Shown piece by piece: positions 1-11,089 of a DNA stretch of 64,000 bases. The position numbers and the translations under genes were made by a program. The notes under the pieces were generated by a model. The model searched no databases and was not told where the DNA came from. It worked only from the letters and a program-made list of their open reading frames with translations. The stretch's first letter is position 1, and every line of letters starts with the position of its first letter. The stretch is from Parelaphostrongylus tenuis. Taxonomy: Eukaryota; Nematoda; Chromadorea; Rhabditida; Metastrongylidae. The stretch is from assembly GCA_019055375.1 (NCBI GenBank), contig JAHQIW010001903.1, positions 1-64,000 of the forward strand, given 5' to 3'.

Positions 1-13
1 CAAAAATTTTGAT

Positions 14-257
14 AGTCGAATTCACCACTCAATATAAGAAACCGTTTTTCAAACTTTTTGACGTTCATGAAGAAAACGAAGTCTGTAAGTCTACAATGAA
101 TGAGAGAGGACGAACGAATCGAATGCTAGGAGAAGTCTATTTCACTGTGCAACGCTTAAGAACTAAACAGTGCTTCATCTCAGTTTGCAAGTGCTTTAAA
201 AAGTTTAGTTTCAAAAATCTGAAAAACGATTTCTTATATCGAGTGGTGAATTTGACT
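14..257. mobile_element. Small TIR element (MITE-like)
   Basis: A 244-bp unit is bounded by inverted arms at 16-50 and 221-255 that match at 32 of 35 positions, extending about 2 bp outward. The arms carry AATTCACCACTC internally. No clear target-site duplication was seen. The interior (about 60-132) is also present near 17187-17259. An open frame crosses it, but I consider that incidental. The family is not identified. Confidence 0.6.
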
Positions 258-263
258 CAATAA

Positions 264-1384
264 GAATTTTCGGTTTTCGATATTGCAAGAATTTTGTCTC
301 AGTTAGAACAACGCTTCTGAGCGAACCTTGCTGAATCTAATAAGAAAAATAGCTGCGTGAAACTACATTTGATACAATCCCGATAAATCCGCTAATGGAT
401 AACAGTATGTTGTTCTGCAGCATAGGATGACATGGAAATAAATTTCGATTAACTCTTCACTGACAGAATCACCTCAAACGGCGTTAGAAATTGTTCTGGA
501 AAACATTCTACTGTGCTTGTTGCACCCATCGTAAAGGTCCATGTTTTGGGTAGAACTGGTGGTTCCACTCTTCTAAGGTGAGTTAGCAAAACTCTCTGAC
601 TCCAAAGATAACAAATTCTCTTTTGTTTGATTCGCAAATAAGAAATTGCAAGCATCGTCAGCGCTGTAGAATTATGGCTGTTGTTACGAGGCTTTTATGT
701 ACGCACAATAAAACTGAATAAGCAGTACCGTGTCACAGTAGCTTCGTATCGTTTCTATGAGCCACTGCGATACAAAGGCTTCAAAACAATAATTTCCTTG
801 AACTTTGAGTCCGTTAGTAGAATCAAGCACTTTCAACCACTGCTTTTTGAGGTCATGTTCATGTGAGCGCAATTGTTTCACAGCTCCGTATTTGGTTGAT
901 CATTGTGTAGTGGACCTCCAATTAATGTTTTTGGAGTCACACCAATTTTTTGCAACTTATTTGAAGAAATTCCTGACTCGCAAAGGCTTTCTGTCAGGTA
1001 CAAAGATCGATTACTAGAGAGACTACTACCTTGAAAAAAGTCAGTCACAACATGTATTCGAAGCACGCGATGAGAACGATAAATGACTAAGTTTTCATGA
1101 GTTTTTTCACCAAATAATAAATTTCCTCTGATTACAAGTGCGGGGAGTGTCATGTGACGACATCAGTCGATTTTCCTCTTAGAAGAAAGAAAAGCCACTT
1201 TAGGGATGTTGGCACCAAATATTTGTTCTTACTGCAGTCACATAATTTCTTCTGAACGACATATTCTGACAAACATCGTCGTTTCTAGTCTGTTAAATGT
1301 CACGCAACGCCATTCTGGCTACTACAGGCTGCAGTATACCGATGGAGCAATTAATGTAGGCTAGACGCCCAAGCGCACTCAGTA
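264..1384. other. No recognisable gene
   Basis: Only short open frames without recognisable motifs are seen, and no clear repeats. Confidence 0.4.
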
Positions 1385-1570
1385 TGTCTATAAAATTTGT
1401 TTTGTTGATGAAGGGTTCGACTGATATTTTGGATAAGAGTTTCCACAAATTCACTGAAGGATTCAGAAACAAGCGAGAAATGAGGTGTCACCAAGAATGT
1501 GCTAACACAAAGAAATAATCGTGAAATCGTGCCAGAGTTAGTCGTAGGAAAAACAGTTACATTAAGATAC
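1385..1570 (+). repeat. Dispersed repeat, copy 1
   Basis: This stretch resembles 9690-9870 on the same strand. Shared blocks include GATGAAGGGTTCGACTGATA-like and TCACTGAAGG-TTCAGAAAC sequences and a later GTCGTAGG or ATCGTAGG block. The element type is unknown. Confidence 0.4.
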
Positions 1571-2087
1571 CGGGTTTTTTAGTGATTTACGAGATTTCTA
1601 CACTTCATACAATCTGAAGTGTATCAAAATGAGAAGGTACAGTGATTGCTATTAGGAAAGCAAGTAAGGTAACGGTGAGCAGAGGTTTTCTCGCTTTCCT
1701 TCGTGAACGTCCCAAGTTTCTCAATATGGTCGATGTTTTTGGAACGCTCTCAATATCTTCGCAATTTCGAGACAAAACATTATTCATTGTTGTACATTTC
1801 GCACAGTACAGTCTCATTTCATTCGTGCAAAGGTGAGAAACTCTTTAATGGTTTATCTCATTTCTGCAGATGCTTTGAAAAGATCATCTGAAAAGCTTGA
1901 AGCGTCGTTTTTTCTAATACATGTGATCAATTCACGGTTTTTTTTTCAGATATTTCAACACTAAGAAAATGCTGCACAAGCAAATGAATCCATTCAATTG
2001 AAGGATTAAATATGTTTATTAGATCAAAGTCATAACAGTAAACAAAAAAGTATGTAACAAATTCTCAGTCTTCCCCTTCGATAAACA
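1571..2087. other. No recognisable gene
   Basis: The stretch is AT-rich. A short palindrome near 1600-1622 (CACTTCAT and its complement around a 5-base loop) is the only structure noticed. Confidence 0.4.
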
Positions 2088-2088
2088 T

Positions 2089-2570
2089 TTATACATTTAA
2101 GAAGTCGCTTCCATAAATTTCTAACGATGCTCGCACACATTTCCACCTAATTCCGTTCCAACCACGTGTCAAAGCCGTTTTAAAAGCGTCTGCGTTAACA
2201 CGGCGAGTAGTCGACAATTCGTTCTCTAATATGGAGCACAAGGTATAATCCACTGGCTTGATATCCGACGAGTTTGTCAGCCAAATTTCATTGCTCCAAA
2301 ACCTTGGGGGCACTCATTAACAGATGGCAATCGTTAAGCGAGCCGAATGCGCAGAAGCTCAGTCTTGCTGAAGCGCAAATTCGTCGACACCAAAGTACTG
2401 AGTACTCCAAGGCTCTAGTGCGCCCCATAAGACTCGATGCTGATAGCTCGCAGCGTTGATTTTGACGTTTCTGTTAGTGAAGGGAAGTTGACGATGTTGT
2501 TGGAAACGCCACAAAGAAGATCTAGCCCGAAAAAGTTCATCGGAATCTGTGTGACTGTAGTGTTCCACTG
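2089..2570 (-). pseudogene. Tc1/IS630-like transposase C-terminal remnant
   Basis: Two minus-strand frames encode the end of a Tc1-like transposase. Frame 2568-2359 reads VKINAASYQHRVLWGALEPW and ends in FALQQD, matching the family block around the second catalytic Asp (QQDxAPAH). Frame 2313-2089 reads NSSDIKPVDYTLCSILE, matching the SPDLNPxDYxxWxxLE block, followed by a basic C-terminal helix region. The frame changes between the two parts and the N-terminal DNA-binding half was not found, so this is a truncated, frameshifted relic. The family assignment rests on motif order; the exact subfamily is unknown. Confidence 0.7.
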
Positions 2571-2759
2571 TCAGCGTTCATGAGTTCATGAACAAAGATG
2601 GGATTACAAAAACTTCCGCTATGATATGGAATTGATAGCGGAGAGGTTCTACACTAATCTTTCCCGTTCCACCATCCGTCTCGGGCCCCGCAATCCCCAC
2701 TGGAGAAAAATCATTTGGGATTCTACGTTCTGAAGCTTAACTTACGATAGAAAGCACGA

Positions 2760-3589
2760 AAAAAAGGCACAGCTCCATACACCCAACAAGAGAACATGAG
2801 CGCCGAGTGAAATGCAACACTGCAGACAAACTATCTCAAATTATCATTATATTAACTATAGTGGAAAGCCATGTCGAGGACTCAGCCGAACAAATGAAGC
2901 AAATTGAGTATGAAACATGATTTTGTTTCTGCTGCAACAAGTGATAAATCTTCTTTAAAATCAAACTTATCTCCAAGATTACAGAGATTTAAGCTTTTGA
3001 TTGAATTCCAAATGTGTGGGAGAAAACTTTTATCCAGCAAGGAAAGCTTACAAACGCTCGTGTATCATATTTGATACACATGTTTCATTAGGGGTTAAGG
3101 AATCAGCAATAGAGAAAAACGTAAGAGTTTGTGTTTTGTTTGACAAGGAATTGTCAAATTGTACTAAAATATCTTGCATAGCGTATTTCAGTACATGTCA
3201 TTGAGTTTTGATCTAATTTGATATACTTGTTATTAATGTAAAATCTCGTCGCTGCATGTAAATAGAATTTCAAAGTGCTCAAGATAAAGTTGAGCAGTAG
3301 TCATGCAGACTGATCGTTTTTTGATGTCATTCGGTGAAACCTTCATAAAGCTGTCGCAGTTGATTTTATTCTAGTTATTCACAATAATCTTTCATTATTT
3401 TGTTCCAAGTAATCCTTGTTCAACTACTATCTTTATGGCCACTAATGATACAACAGCAGTAGTATTTTCTTGAATTATAGACGCGAGAGATTCCTTCATG
3501 TAAATTTTTCATTTGCAAATTTCTCACCTGCTTTTGAAATGAAGCGCTAAATCAAAATACATCACATTGCACACTTCAGTGCAATTTAT
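2760..3589. other. No recognisable gene
   Basis: AT-rich sequence downstream of the transposase relic. It holds short open frames only and nothing I can identify. Confidence 0.4.
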
Positions 3590-4850
3590 TGCATCACCTG
3601 TATCACCTGTCGTCCCGTTGATCGTCGAGTGACTCGAGCGAGTACCAGCAACTCTTCCATTTTTCCCTATCGCGTGCAAGAGAAGCCCAGTGGGTCCTCC
3701 TTGCTCTAGGAATTCGCTGAGCATCATATCTTTCTTCCATCGCTTTCGTGAAGAAATCGGACCAACGGGTCAGTGGTCTTTCTTTAGAGCGCTTGACGTA
3801 CCGAGGAATCCAGTCGGTAACGGCTCTCGTCCATCGGTTGTCGTTGAAGCGCATCACGTGTCCGGCCCACCTTATTTTCGATATCCTGGCGTGTAGAACG
3901 GCGTCTCTGATTTTCGATCGTTGACGTAGGTCGGAACTTCGGGTCCTTTCTCTCATTTGCGAGATGCGGGATACTCCTAGCATCGACCTTTCGACTGCGC
4001 GTTCGATAACGCAAAGTGATCTTTCATCCTGATTATGTAGCGACCAGGTTTCTGCTGCATACGTTAGGGCAGGGATAATTGTCGAGTCGAAAAGGTGGGC
4101 ACGGAGTCGGATGTTCTTTGTCCTCTTCACTACATCTTCGATGCTCTTAAACGTTCCCCAAGCCGCTCGTTTCCTACTGCTCAACTCTGGGGCTAAGTTG
4201 TTTATCATGTTGATTTCACGACCTAGATAGATGTAACTGGAGCATTCGGAAATTGTCGTTCCGTTGAGCGTGAATGGGGCAATAGAAACCCATCCGTTCC
4301 TCATGAACATTGTTTTCGTTAGATTCAGTTGAAGACCGATCTTTCCACAGGCGTTATCGAAATCAGTCAACATTCGTTCCGCTTGGCTGATGTTTTGTGT
4401 TATGAGAACGATATCGTCAGCAAAGTGAAGATGGTTTAATTGTCGACCGTCAATTTTCACTCCCATTTCGTCCCATTCTAATGTTCGCATGACGTTTTGT
4501 AGGGTGGCAGTAAATAGTTTTGGCGATATTGTATCGCCTTGTCTAACCCCTCTTCTTACGTCAATGGTGATATTGTTGTAGAATGGAGATATTCTGGTCG
4601 TGAAATCTTTATAAAGCTCACGAAGGATCATTATGTACCGAGTAGGGGCGCCCTGGTTATCCAGAGCCTCTATAACCGCTTCCGTTTCTACTGAATCAAA
4701 GGCTTTTTTCAGATCGATAAAAGTGAGACAGAGTGGTTGTTTGTACTCTCGCGAAACTTCAATGAGTCTTGTGATCGTGTGGATGTGGTCCATGGTACTA
4801 AATCCTTTTCTGAACCCTGCTTGTTCAGCTGGAGGGAAGGCCGTGGCAGA
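3590..4850 (-). mobile_element. RTE-type LINE fragment: reverse transcriptase domain and C-terminus
   Basis: A 396-codon minus-strand frame (4793-3603) continues in frame a little upstream to a PPAEQAGFRKGF block. It encodes the RT palm: motif A is LTFIDLKKAFDSV (residues 23-35, catalytic Asp), then RRGVRQGDTISP (80-91), and motif C is FADDIVLI (124-131, catalytic DD). The C-terminal tail KIRWAGHVMRFNDNRW is typical of nematode RTE proteins. The apurinic endonuclease half is missing, so the copy is 5'-truncated near 4850. The RT part shows no stop. The 3' end carries two copies of ACAGGTGAT, consistent with the short tandem-repeat tails of RTE elements. This is the best preserved RT in the window. 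Other RTE pieces lie at 11.1, 28.7, 30.4 and 38.0 kb. Confidence 0.92.
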
Positions 4851-5500
4851 GTGGGTGTGATGTTTGCCACGGCGCGCGTGGAGCCCAGTTCAACCACCCG
4901 TGGAACGTCACAGCCACGTGATCCTTGAGATTGCAGGGAGATAAGCCCCACGAGTATTCCATGTCTTTCAAGAGAAAGACAAAAAACGAGATGATGGCTA
5001 GAACTTTTGGGATCCGCGCAATAAAGATTGTGTTGACGAGTACTGCGAAAAAAAAATTTCAAATAGGTTAAGGTCTCGATAGAAAAGACTAACTTCAGCC
5101 ACGGACCTCCCTCTTTGAGGGATCCCGCCCGGTTAGTCGCGAGGGCACGTGGCGCATCCCCAGGTGGTGGATAGGGGAATAAAACGCGAACCAAAAGCGA
5201 CCGTGTGCTTCCCAGAGACGCAGGTGGATTCAGGGGACGAGCTCCCTGCTTCTGCAGTGCCGACTTGACAAAACTCTATTTCTACGAGTCAAGTCGGCCA
5301 AAAGCCTGCAATCAAGCGGCTGGGAAGTACATGGGAGGCGGTTAGGAGTCGCCTCCAACAAATAAGCTCCTCCCGCTCCTCCGAGAGAGACTGGCAAGCT
5401 ACTCGTGAGTACCCAGCCCCCACGTTTAGAGCCTGGCAAGCTACACGTTGGGTATCAAAAATGCCAAAAACAGTAACAAATTTATTGCATAACTCTGAGT
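4851..5500. repeat. Unidentified GC-rich repeat next to the RTE fragment
   Basis: GC-rich compared with its surroundings. It contains two near-identical blocks containing CTGGCAAGCTAC (about 5390-5401 and 5430-5441) and a stem GACTTGAC/GTCAAGTC near 5263-5293. The segment 5085-5150 is similar, in reverse complement, to 31290-31370. It may be part of another retroelement's untranslated region. Confidence 0.4.
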
Positions 5501-5579
5501 AATTAACACTCAAATGATTGCAATGTCCGTATATAATGCTGTAATGCAGCAGTAAATAAGAGCCAAATGGAAATGTTTA

Positions 5580-5720
5580 CAATAAACCCAATGGTGTAAA
5601 GTGGTGTGCAAAAACGTGTGCGTCATCTGGAATTCGAACCCAGGTCTTACGCTTTCCGGGAGTATGTGCTAAACCGTTGCACCACCGACACTCGTTTTGC
5701 ATTCCACTCTTTCTACACTA
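5580..5720 (-). mobile_element. tRNA-derived SINE (family S1)
   Basis: On the minus strand a box A-like GGTGGTGCAACGGTTTAG (around 5673-5690) is followed by a box B-like GGGTTCGAATTCC (around 5629-5643), spaced as in a tRNA. The downstream part, containing GTGGTGTGCAAAAAC, recurs near 5890 and around 32560. This is a SINE head, not a tRNA gene: the acceptor stem does not pair well. Confidence 0.6.
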
Positions 5721-5941
5721 CAACGCGTTATCTGTCATCAGCCAACCACCTACGATGTGGCGGAACAGTCATTATCGACATTGAAACCACTTCTGTTGAC
5801 AGATATTGGGTTACAATAATCAATCGGGAATCATTTTAATTGACCGCCGACTGCGGTGTTATGATGTTTCAATAAATCCAATGATGTAGAGTGGTGTGCA
5901 AAAACTGAAAATGTTTACTTTGAATACATCACAGTCCAATT

Positions 5942-7437
5942 TCAGTTTCCTCCGACAATGGCGACTGCCGAGAGGAAGTGCGATCCGAGTGGACCCGATG
6001 CCAACATTCGAATCGCTCGATTTGCTACACTTTGCCACATTGCTTTTGACCAACTCGCCATGATAATGTTAGTGGTCTGGAGAGAACCTTTTTCACAAGA
6101 CAAAGTTGTATAAATAGAAGAATTAAATTCATACTGAAAGAGATCCTGAAATTGTCACAGGTGCGCCGGACACAGGCGTTATTTTCACACCCTGATTCGC
6201 TGGCGCTGGCTGCATCATACACGTTATCCTGGCGGTTACAGAGCAAATTGCCGTCACCGTGTTGTCGTTAATGATGCAAGCTCTTTCCATTGGCATTACT
6301 GCAAGAAACTGTAAGCCTCATAGGGACTTATCTACGAAAAAGTCGAAAAAGTTTTGAGCGTTGATGTTCTTCCATTATTTGTAGCTTTTTGAACCATTAC
6401 GTCAGACTTTGAGTGTTGTACCATTCTCAGAAAAAGACACAAAAAATTTCATCTAAATAACATCGATGTCACAGGTTCGAATTTTGGTGGAGTTATTGAT
6501 GGTTTTCTTCATATTCCGCGACCCTTTATAGCAATATTGTACCAATCGTTTGTATTACGAATAGTAAGAAAGCCGTTCTTTTTTGATACCTATCGCATTT
6601 TTGTTTGTCTCGCAAAATCAGAGATTGAATACTCACGCGGATCTACGCCTCCGTCACCGAAACGCACATTCGGGCATTCCAACGGTGTGTAATTGACTGT
6701 CACAGTAAGCTGACTCAAAATGGCCGAGATGACAGCATCAGGCAGGAGTGCACTGCGAGCCTGGCTTTCTAGAACGTCAAAGACCTGAAAAGCAGACTTT
6801 TTCATGATTTCAAAAAGCTTATTTAAAAGTGTTTAAGTCAATTTGCTCATAACGTTGAAAATCGCATCAACATTGGGTGGCCGAAATATTGTTAGTCGAT
6901 TGAAGCTCACTTTCTACACTTTCTAAAGTACCATATAAGGCAAAAAAACGCTTGAAATCTAAGAGTTGCTCCTTACTGTTTGCATTACAAGGCGTTCTAC
7001 GAATCCTTTGGCTCCTGCCTCGCTAGTTGCAATACCAGGAACTTGAGCCAGGACAGCACTTGAGGTGGAGTAAGCCAAGACGACAGGCAAAGTAAAGCCA
7101 GTAACAGTGAAATTCCTTGTGCTCCCTGCAAAAGATTTTATAGTTTCTTCTAATAAATGGTTAGCAGCGACATTACTATACTGGACAATTTTTCTTCCTT
7201 TTTTTTTACCGAAAATCCAAATTCTTTTATCAAAGGACTTGGACTGCAACGTCTCAGAGCCCATTTTCATTTTGCTGCTTTCAGAACTGAAAGTATTTGA
7301 GCAACCGTAGCAATACGCTATTTATCGCCTTGACCAGCTGGCATCACTCCACATCCAAACGCTGTCGAGATTGTGGCCAACAACGAAATCATGAAGTGGT
7401 CCGTCGGATTTCCAGCTTTGTTCACAAGAAAAACCAT
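5942..7437 (-). CDS. Putative secreted nematode protein, copy A (234 aa, five exons)
   Basis: Five exons join into an uninterrupted 705-nt reading frame: 7437-7329, 7125-6977, 6784-6637, 6298-6135 and 6076-5942 (stop 5944-5942). All intron phases match. Introns 2-4 are GT-AG; intron 1 starts with GC. The ATG at 7437 precedes a hydrophobic stretch MISLLATISTAFGC followed by GVMPAGQ, suggesting secretion or membrane insertion. Conserved blocks are FTVTGFTLPV (exon 2), VLESQARSALLPDA (exon 3), a Cys-containing block with PVSGAPVTISGSLS (exon 4) and RAIRMLASGPLGSHFLSA (exon 5). Exon lengths equal those of copy C exactly and nearly equal those of copy E. I do not recognise a named domain and the function is unknown. 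The gene model is well supported by the paralogues; no transcript evidence is available. Confidence 0.85.
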
Positions 7438-7724
7438 ATTTAACCACTAAATAGCTAAGCAAAGATCATGATCTCAGCGCAAGCAAATTGGCAACTTTTG
7501 CCCCAGATAATTCACAAGGTAAAAACGAATTAGGAGCTTAGCCCCTGAACATAAGTGGTGTCAGTTTAACAGCTTTTCAGAATTTTCCAGTAGTTTCAAA
7601 CGTTCAATTCGCTTAATGCGGAGTATTTCAAAAAGCTTCGTGATATTAGGTCTCCTACTAAGCTTCTGAACTTGATCTAGAAAATAAAAATCGTCCTACA
7701 AAACAGATTTTCATTTTACCTACT

Positions 7725-8690
7725 TTGTGCAGAATTTTGTTGAGCACCGTTTGGCAAAATTTTGCACATGCTTGCCTAACAATGGAGCTGTCATGGGAAA
7801 TCATTCGCAGCTTACTGCTTTACAAGTGTCAATTGAGGCACAATTTTCAAACTGCATTTGACAACATTAATCGTGCAAAAGGCCTCCAAGTTGTGGGGGG
7901 AACTACGGCGTATGAATGTTTTACAAAATTTCGCAATGGAGATAATGGTTTGACCGATCATTCAGGATTCGGAAGACCGCGTGAATTTGACCGAGAAGCA
8001 ATCACTGAAGCGATTGAAAAGGATCCGACTTTGTCAACCGGTGATTTAGCCGTGATCTTCAATATCCAGATCAGGAAGATTTTGGAAAATGCAAAAGATG
8101 CATTCAAGAAATGGCGTGAGGGCAACTGGATCTCGCACGATATCACACAAGCTCAAAAGAGCAATCAAAAGCACATTGCGCAAGCTCATCTTCGTCGTCA
8201 TCGCCGCTCTTCGTCTTTGAACAGAACTGTCACCATTGATGAAAAGTGGATCTTCTATGAGAACCAGCGTCGTCCAAATCAGTGGTTGTCACCAGGTCAG
8301 CAGGGAGCGTCAACACCGAGACCAAATCGATATGCCTGAAAAGCAATGTTGATCATTTTGTGGGACCGAAGTGAGTAGTCGATTTATTGGGACTTGTTGC
8401 AAGTCGGTCAGACCACTAACGCTGAGCGATATTGTTAGCAACTGGACCACTGCAATCCAGCAATTCCACATCACTGTCAAGTCATTTTGCTTCAAGACAA
8501 TGCAAAGCCACAAATTGCCAAGAAAACAAGGAATATGTTGACCGATTTGGGCTAGGAGCACTTGTATCATCCGCAACAGCCGCCAGATCTATTTCCGTCC
8601 AATTTTCATCTCTTCTGATTAATGGAGTGATGATTGGACAAGAAGAAGTTTCACGACATCAGTTATTTGCATCGAGAATTGACTGATTGG
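7725..8690 (+). pseudogene. mariner transposase pseudogene
   Basis: One continuous frame from about 7783 (first ATG, MELSWEII) to about 8618 shows mariner features. These are an N-terminal helix-turn-helix-like region ending in GFGRPREFD, then TIDEKWIFY (first catalytic Asp, near 8240), QDNAKPQIAKKTR (second catalytic Asp, near 8495) and HPQQPPDLFPSNFHLF. In the last block the third catalytic Asp position reads Asn. Stops interrupt the frame at about 8337, 8374, 8437 and 8549, but no frameshift is needed. The element is therefore dead through point mutations. Terminal inverted repeats were not identified, so the boundaries are approximate. Confidence 0.85.
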
Positions 8691-8692
8691 TT

Positions 8693-8850
8693 TACTATAT
8701 TCTAAGAGAACTGAGTGGTGAGCAAAAAACGACCTCAGGCGGAAATCGAACCCACGTTTCATCCTATCCGGAGATGCGTCGGGCAAATGATCGTAACAGT
8801 GCAAGATGCAATAAAAAAAGACGATCAATTTCGAGTAATAGTAATTAGAG
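8693..8850 (-). mobile_element. SINE S1-like copy, inverted partner of the 8960 copy
   Basis: The minus strand carries a box B (GGGTTCGATTTCCGCC) around 8745-8760 and the tail CTCACCACTCAGTTCTCTTAG. It is nearly the reverse complement of 9000-9085. Box A is missing, so it is 5'-truncated. A block at 8800-8840 recurs in direct orientation at 9088-9140. Confidence 0.6.
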
Positions 8851-8959
8851 TAGATGTCAGCTCTACTGGTTTATAAAGCGAAATCGTATACCCGATCAAA
8901 CCTGTCAAAGGTTGGTGGCTGATAGCTAACATTGAGATGTTGAAGAATGAGTGGTCGGG

Positions 8960-9090
8960 CAAATGTGCCTCAGTGGTGTAGTGGTAGAGCACGCGTCCCG
9001 GGATAGGATGAAACGTGGGTTCGATTCCCGCCTGAGAGTCGTGTTTTTGCTCACCACTCAATTCTCTTAGAATATAGAAAACATCGTAAC
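8960..9090 (+). mobile_element. SINE with well-preserved tRNA-like head
   Basis: Sequence 8967-9040 folds as a tRNA-like cloverleaf. It has a box A (GTGTAGTGGTAGAGCAC), an anticodon-like stem CGTCC/GGATG, and a T arm GTGGG/CCCGC with TTCGATT in the loop. Only five acceptor pairs form, and the base before the anticodon is G rather than U. I therefore call it a tRNA-derived SINE head rather than a functional tRNA. The tail ends in the CACCACTCAATTCTCTTAG block also seen in inverse at 8693. Confidence 0.6.
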
Positions 9091-9189
9091 AGTGCAAAAT
9101 GCATTAAAAAATACGATCAATTCCGAGTATCAGTGATTGGTTTACATCGAAAAATAATGAGTTTTATAAGCGCGGAATTGAGTTGTTGC

Positions 9190-9689
9190 CGGATCGTTAG
9201 CAGAATTGCATCCAGGTAGACGGAGAATACTTCGACTAATGTTATTTGATACTTTCCTCTACTTGAAAAAGAACTTTTTAGATTTTTAGATTAAGTTTGA
9301 AAACTTCGTTGGCGACGTAATGGCTTTCGCCAGAGCCGGGGTTGCTCGGAGCCCGGGGCTCTGAAGTGCATGTCAAATTTCAATGACATTAAGCTGCATA
9401 ATAGACCACTGAACGAAAACAGATAAGGCACCAATTTCTGAAATGGTGCGCCTTGACGCTCCCGCCTTCTCATTTCAGATGCTGCCACATAAAATTCTCT
9501 CTCTCTCGAAAACGAAAAATTGCAGAAGACAGAACACCGAACTCATATAAGCACTTTTGAGGAATTTTGTAAAAGAGATATCGATTATCAAATATAAAGT
9601 AGAACTTTGCTGCCAAACATTTCTGGCCACAATTTTCTGTAAAACACCAATCACATTTATTCACTTGTGCTCTATTGTCTAACATTTAC
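9190..9689. other. No recognisable gene
   Basis: A GC-richer block (9310-9370) and short open frames are present. Nothing identified. Confidence 0.4.
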
Positions 9690-9870
9690 TACACCTATGA
9701 TATCTTTGCTAATGAAGATGTCGACTGATACCCAAATAGAAATTTCTACGGTGTTTCACTGAAGGGTTCAGAAACAGATGTGTAGTGGTATGTTTTCAAG
9801 GAACACCAGTAAAAAGAAGCAAAACTGTAGTGGTGCCAAAATTGATCGTAGGCAGAAAGTTTCATGAAGA
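9690..9870 (+). repeat. Dispersed repeat, copy 2
   Basis: Similar to 1385-1570 on the same strand, including a shared TCGACTGATA block and TTCACTGAAGG-TTCAGAAAC. Confidence 0.4.
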
Positions 9871-9879
9871 AATCAAATC

Positions 9880-11085
9880 GTGATGTGAAATGAGAAAGTC
9901 CTAACTTCAATAAAATTGCCGCTTTATCGAAACGTGTGCACTAAACACTTAAGCAACCAATTGTGATGACGCTGAACAAAGGCTTCCTTGCTCACCTTCC
10001 AAACGTTTCAAATTTTTCTTACAGTGGATGTTTATTAACCGCTCTTAAGTTTTCCACAATGTGCCCACAAAACAGAACATGTTGTTGTGCATTTCTTATG
10101 AAGTCTCATTTCCTTTGTGTAACACTTCAGTGGTCCATTTCCTTTTTTTGCTTTTTCGCTTGGAGAGTTTATCTCGGAAGTCCACAGCATAGTTTTCTTT
10201 TGATAAGCGGTCAATGCAACTCAATCGTATTCTGAGCTTTCAGAGTAATTCGGAAGCTCTCAACCATAACAATATTTGGAGCGTATGTTGCTGTGTCCTA
10301 CAAGAGAGAGAACTGTACTCAATGCGAATAAGACATTTTTGTTAGTAGATTACAGTGGCACTCTAATTTATATTATGTAAAAGAAATGCGCCATACGATG
10401 GAGTGGATTTCGGACTATGCAGCTCATTTTGCTGACGGTTGTGTTTCCAACAAAGTGAAAAATCTTCTGAAACACGTTTCCTTTACTATGGAGGTCACTT
10501 GTGTTTGAAGCAGAGAATCCCACTCATTTTCAACGAGGATTCTCTGTTGGAACATAATAAACTTTGCGTTATCTGCTTGACGAGCGACGATTTAAAAGCA
10601 CTGTTAGCGCTGTATAATCATAGCCCTTCTTAGAGGTTTTTTAAGAGCGATTGAAGCGTAAACAGCTCCTTGCCATAGCACTTCCGTGTTGTTGAAATTC
10701 CGTGCTGTAGTTATTTAGTGTTGCCGCAGTTTCCTGTTTTAGATGTTTCGTATTGCTACAATTCCGTGTGGAAGCAGTTCTGTACTTTGGTACTTTCATG
10801 TCGCTTTACTTTGATTGCTAATCGACGTGCAATATCGTTATATTGATCACCCTACACTTTCAAGACGATGCTGCACTAAGCTAACGACTTTGATTACTGC
10901 TGTAACAAAAATTTCTATTCGGAATCATATGATTACATTTGTCTCGCAACACTACTTTGTATGGCTTGCCATCTTGTGTCACATGCTGTCCCAATTACTA
11001 TCAAGAACTCGAGCGCGCTTTAGTAGACAGCCCATTTTCCCGTTTAGCGTTGAAGAAAACCAAAATATGTTCTTCTAACTGCGAG
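9880..11085. other. No recognisable gene
   Basis: Short, unsupported open frames only. No repeat or motif was recognised over about 1.2 kb. Confidence 0.4.
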
Positions 11086-11089
11086 AATT

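Noticed and set aside
4709..5194. 161-codon minus-strand frame upstream of the RTE RT
   Set aside because: Its downstream part overlaps the RT in another frame. The rest is GC-rich repeat; no domain was recognised.
8967..9040. Functional tRNA gene
   Set aside because: The fold is tRNA-like but the base before the anticodon is G instead of U and the acceptor stem has only five pairs. It is embedded in a repeat with an inverted second copy, so a SINE head is more likely.
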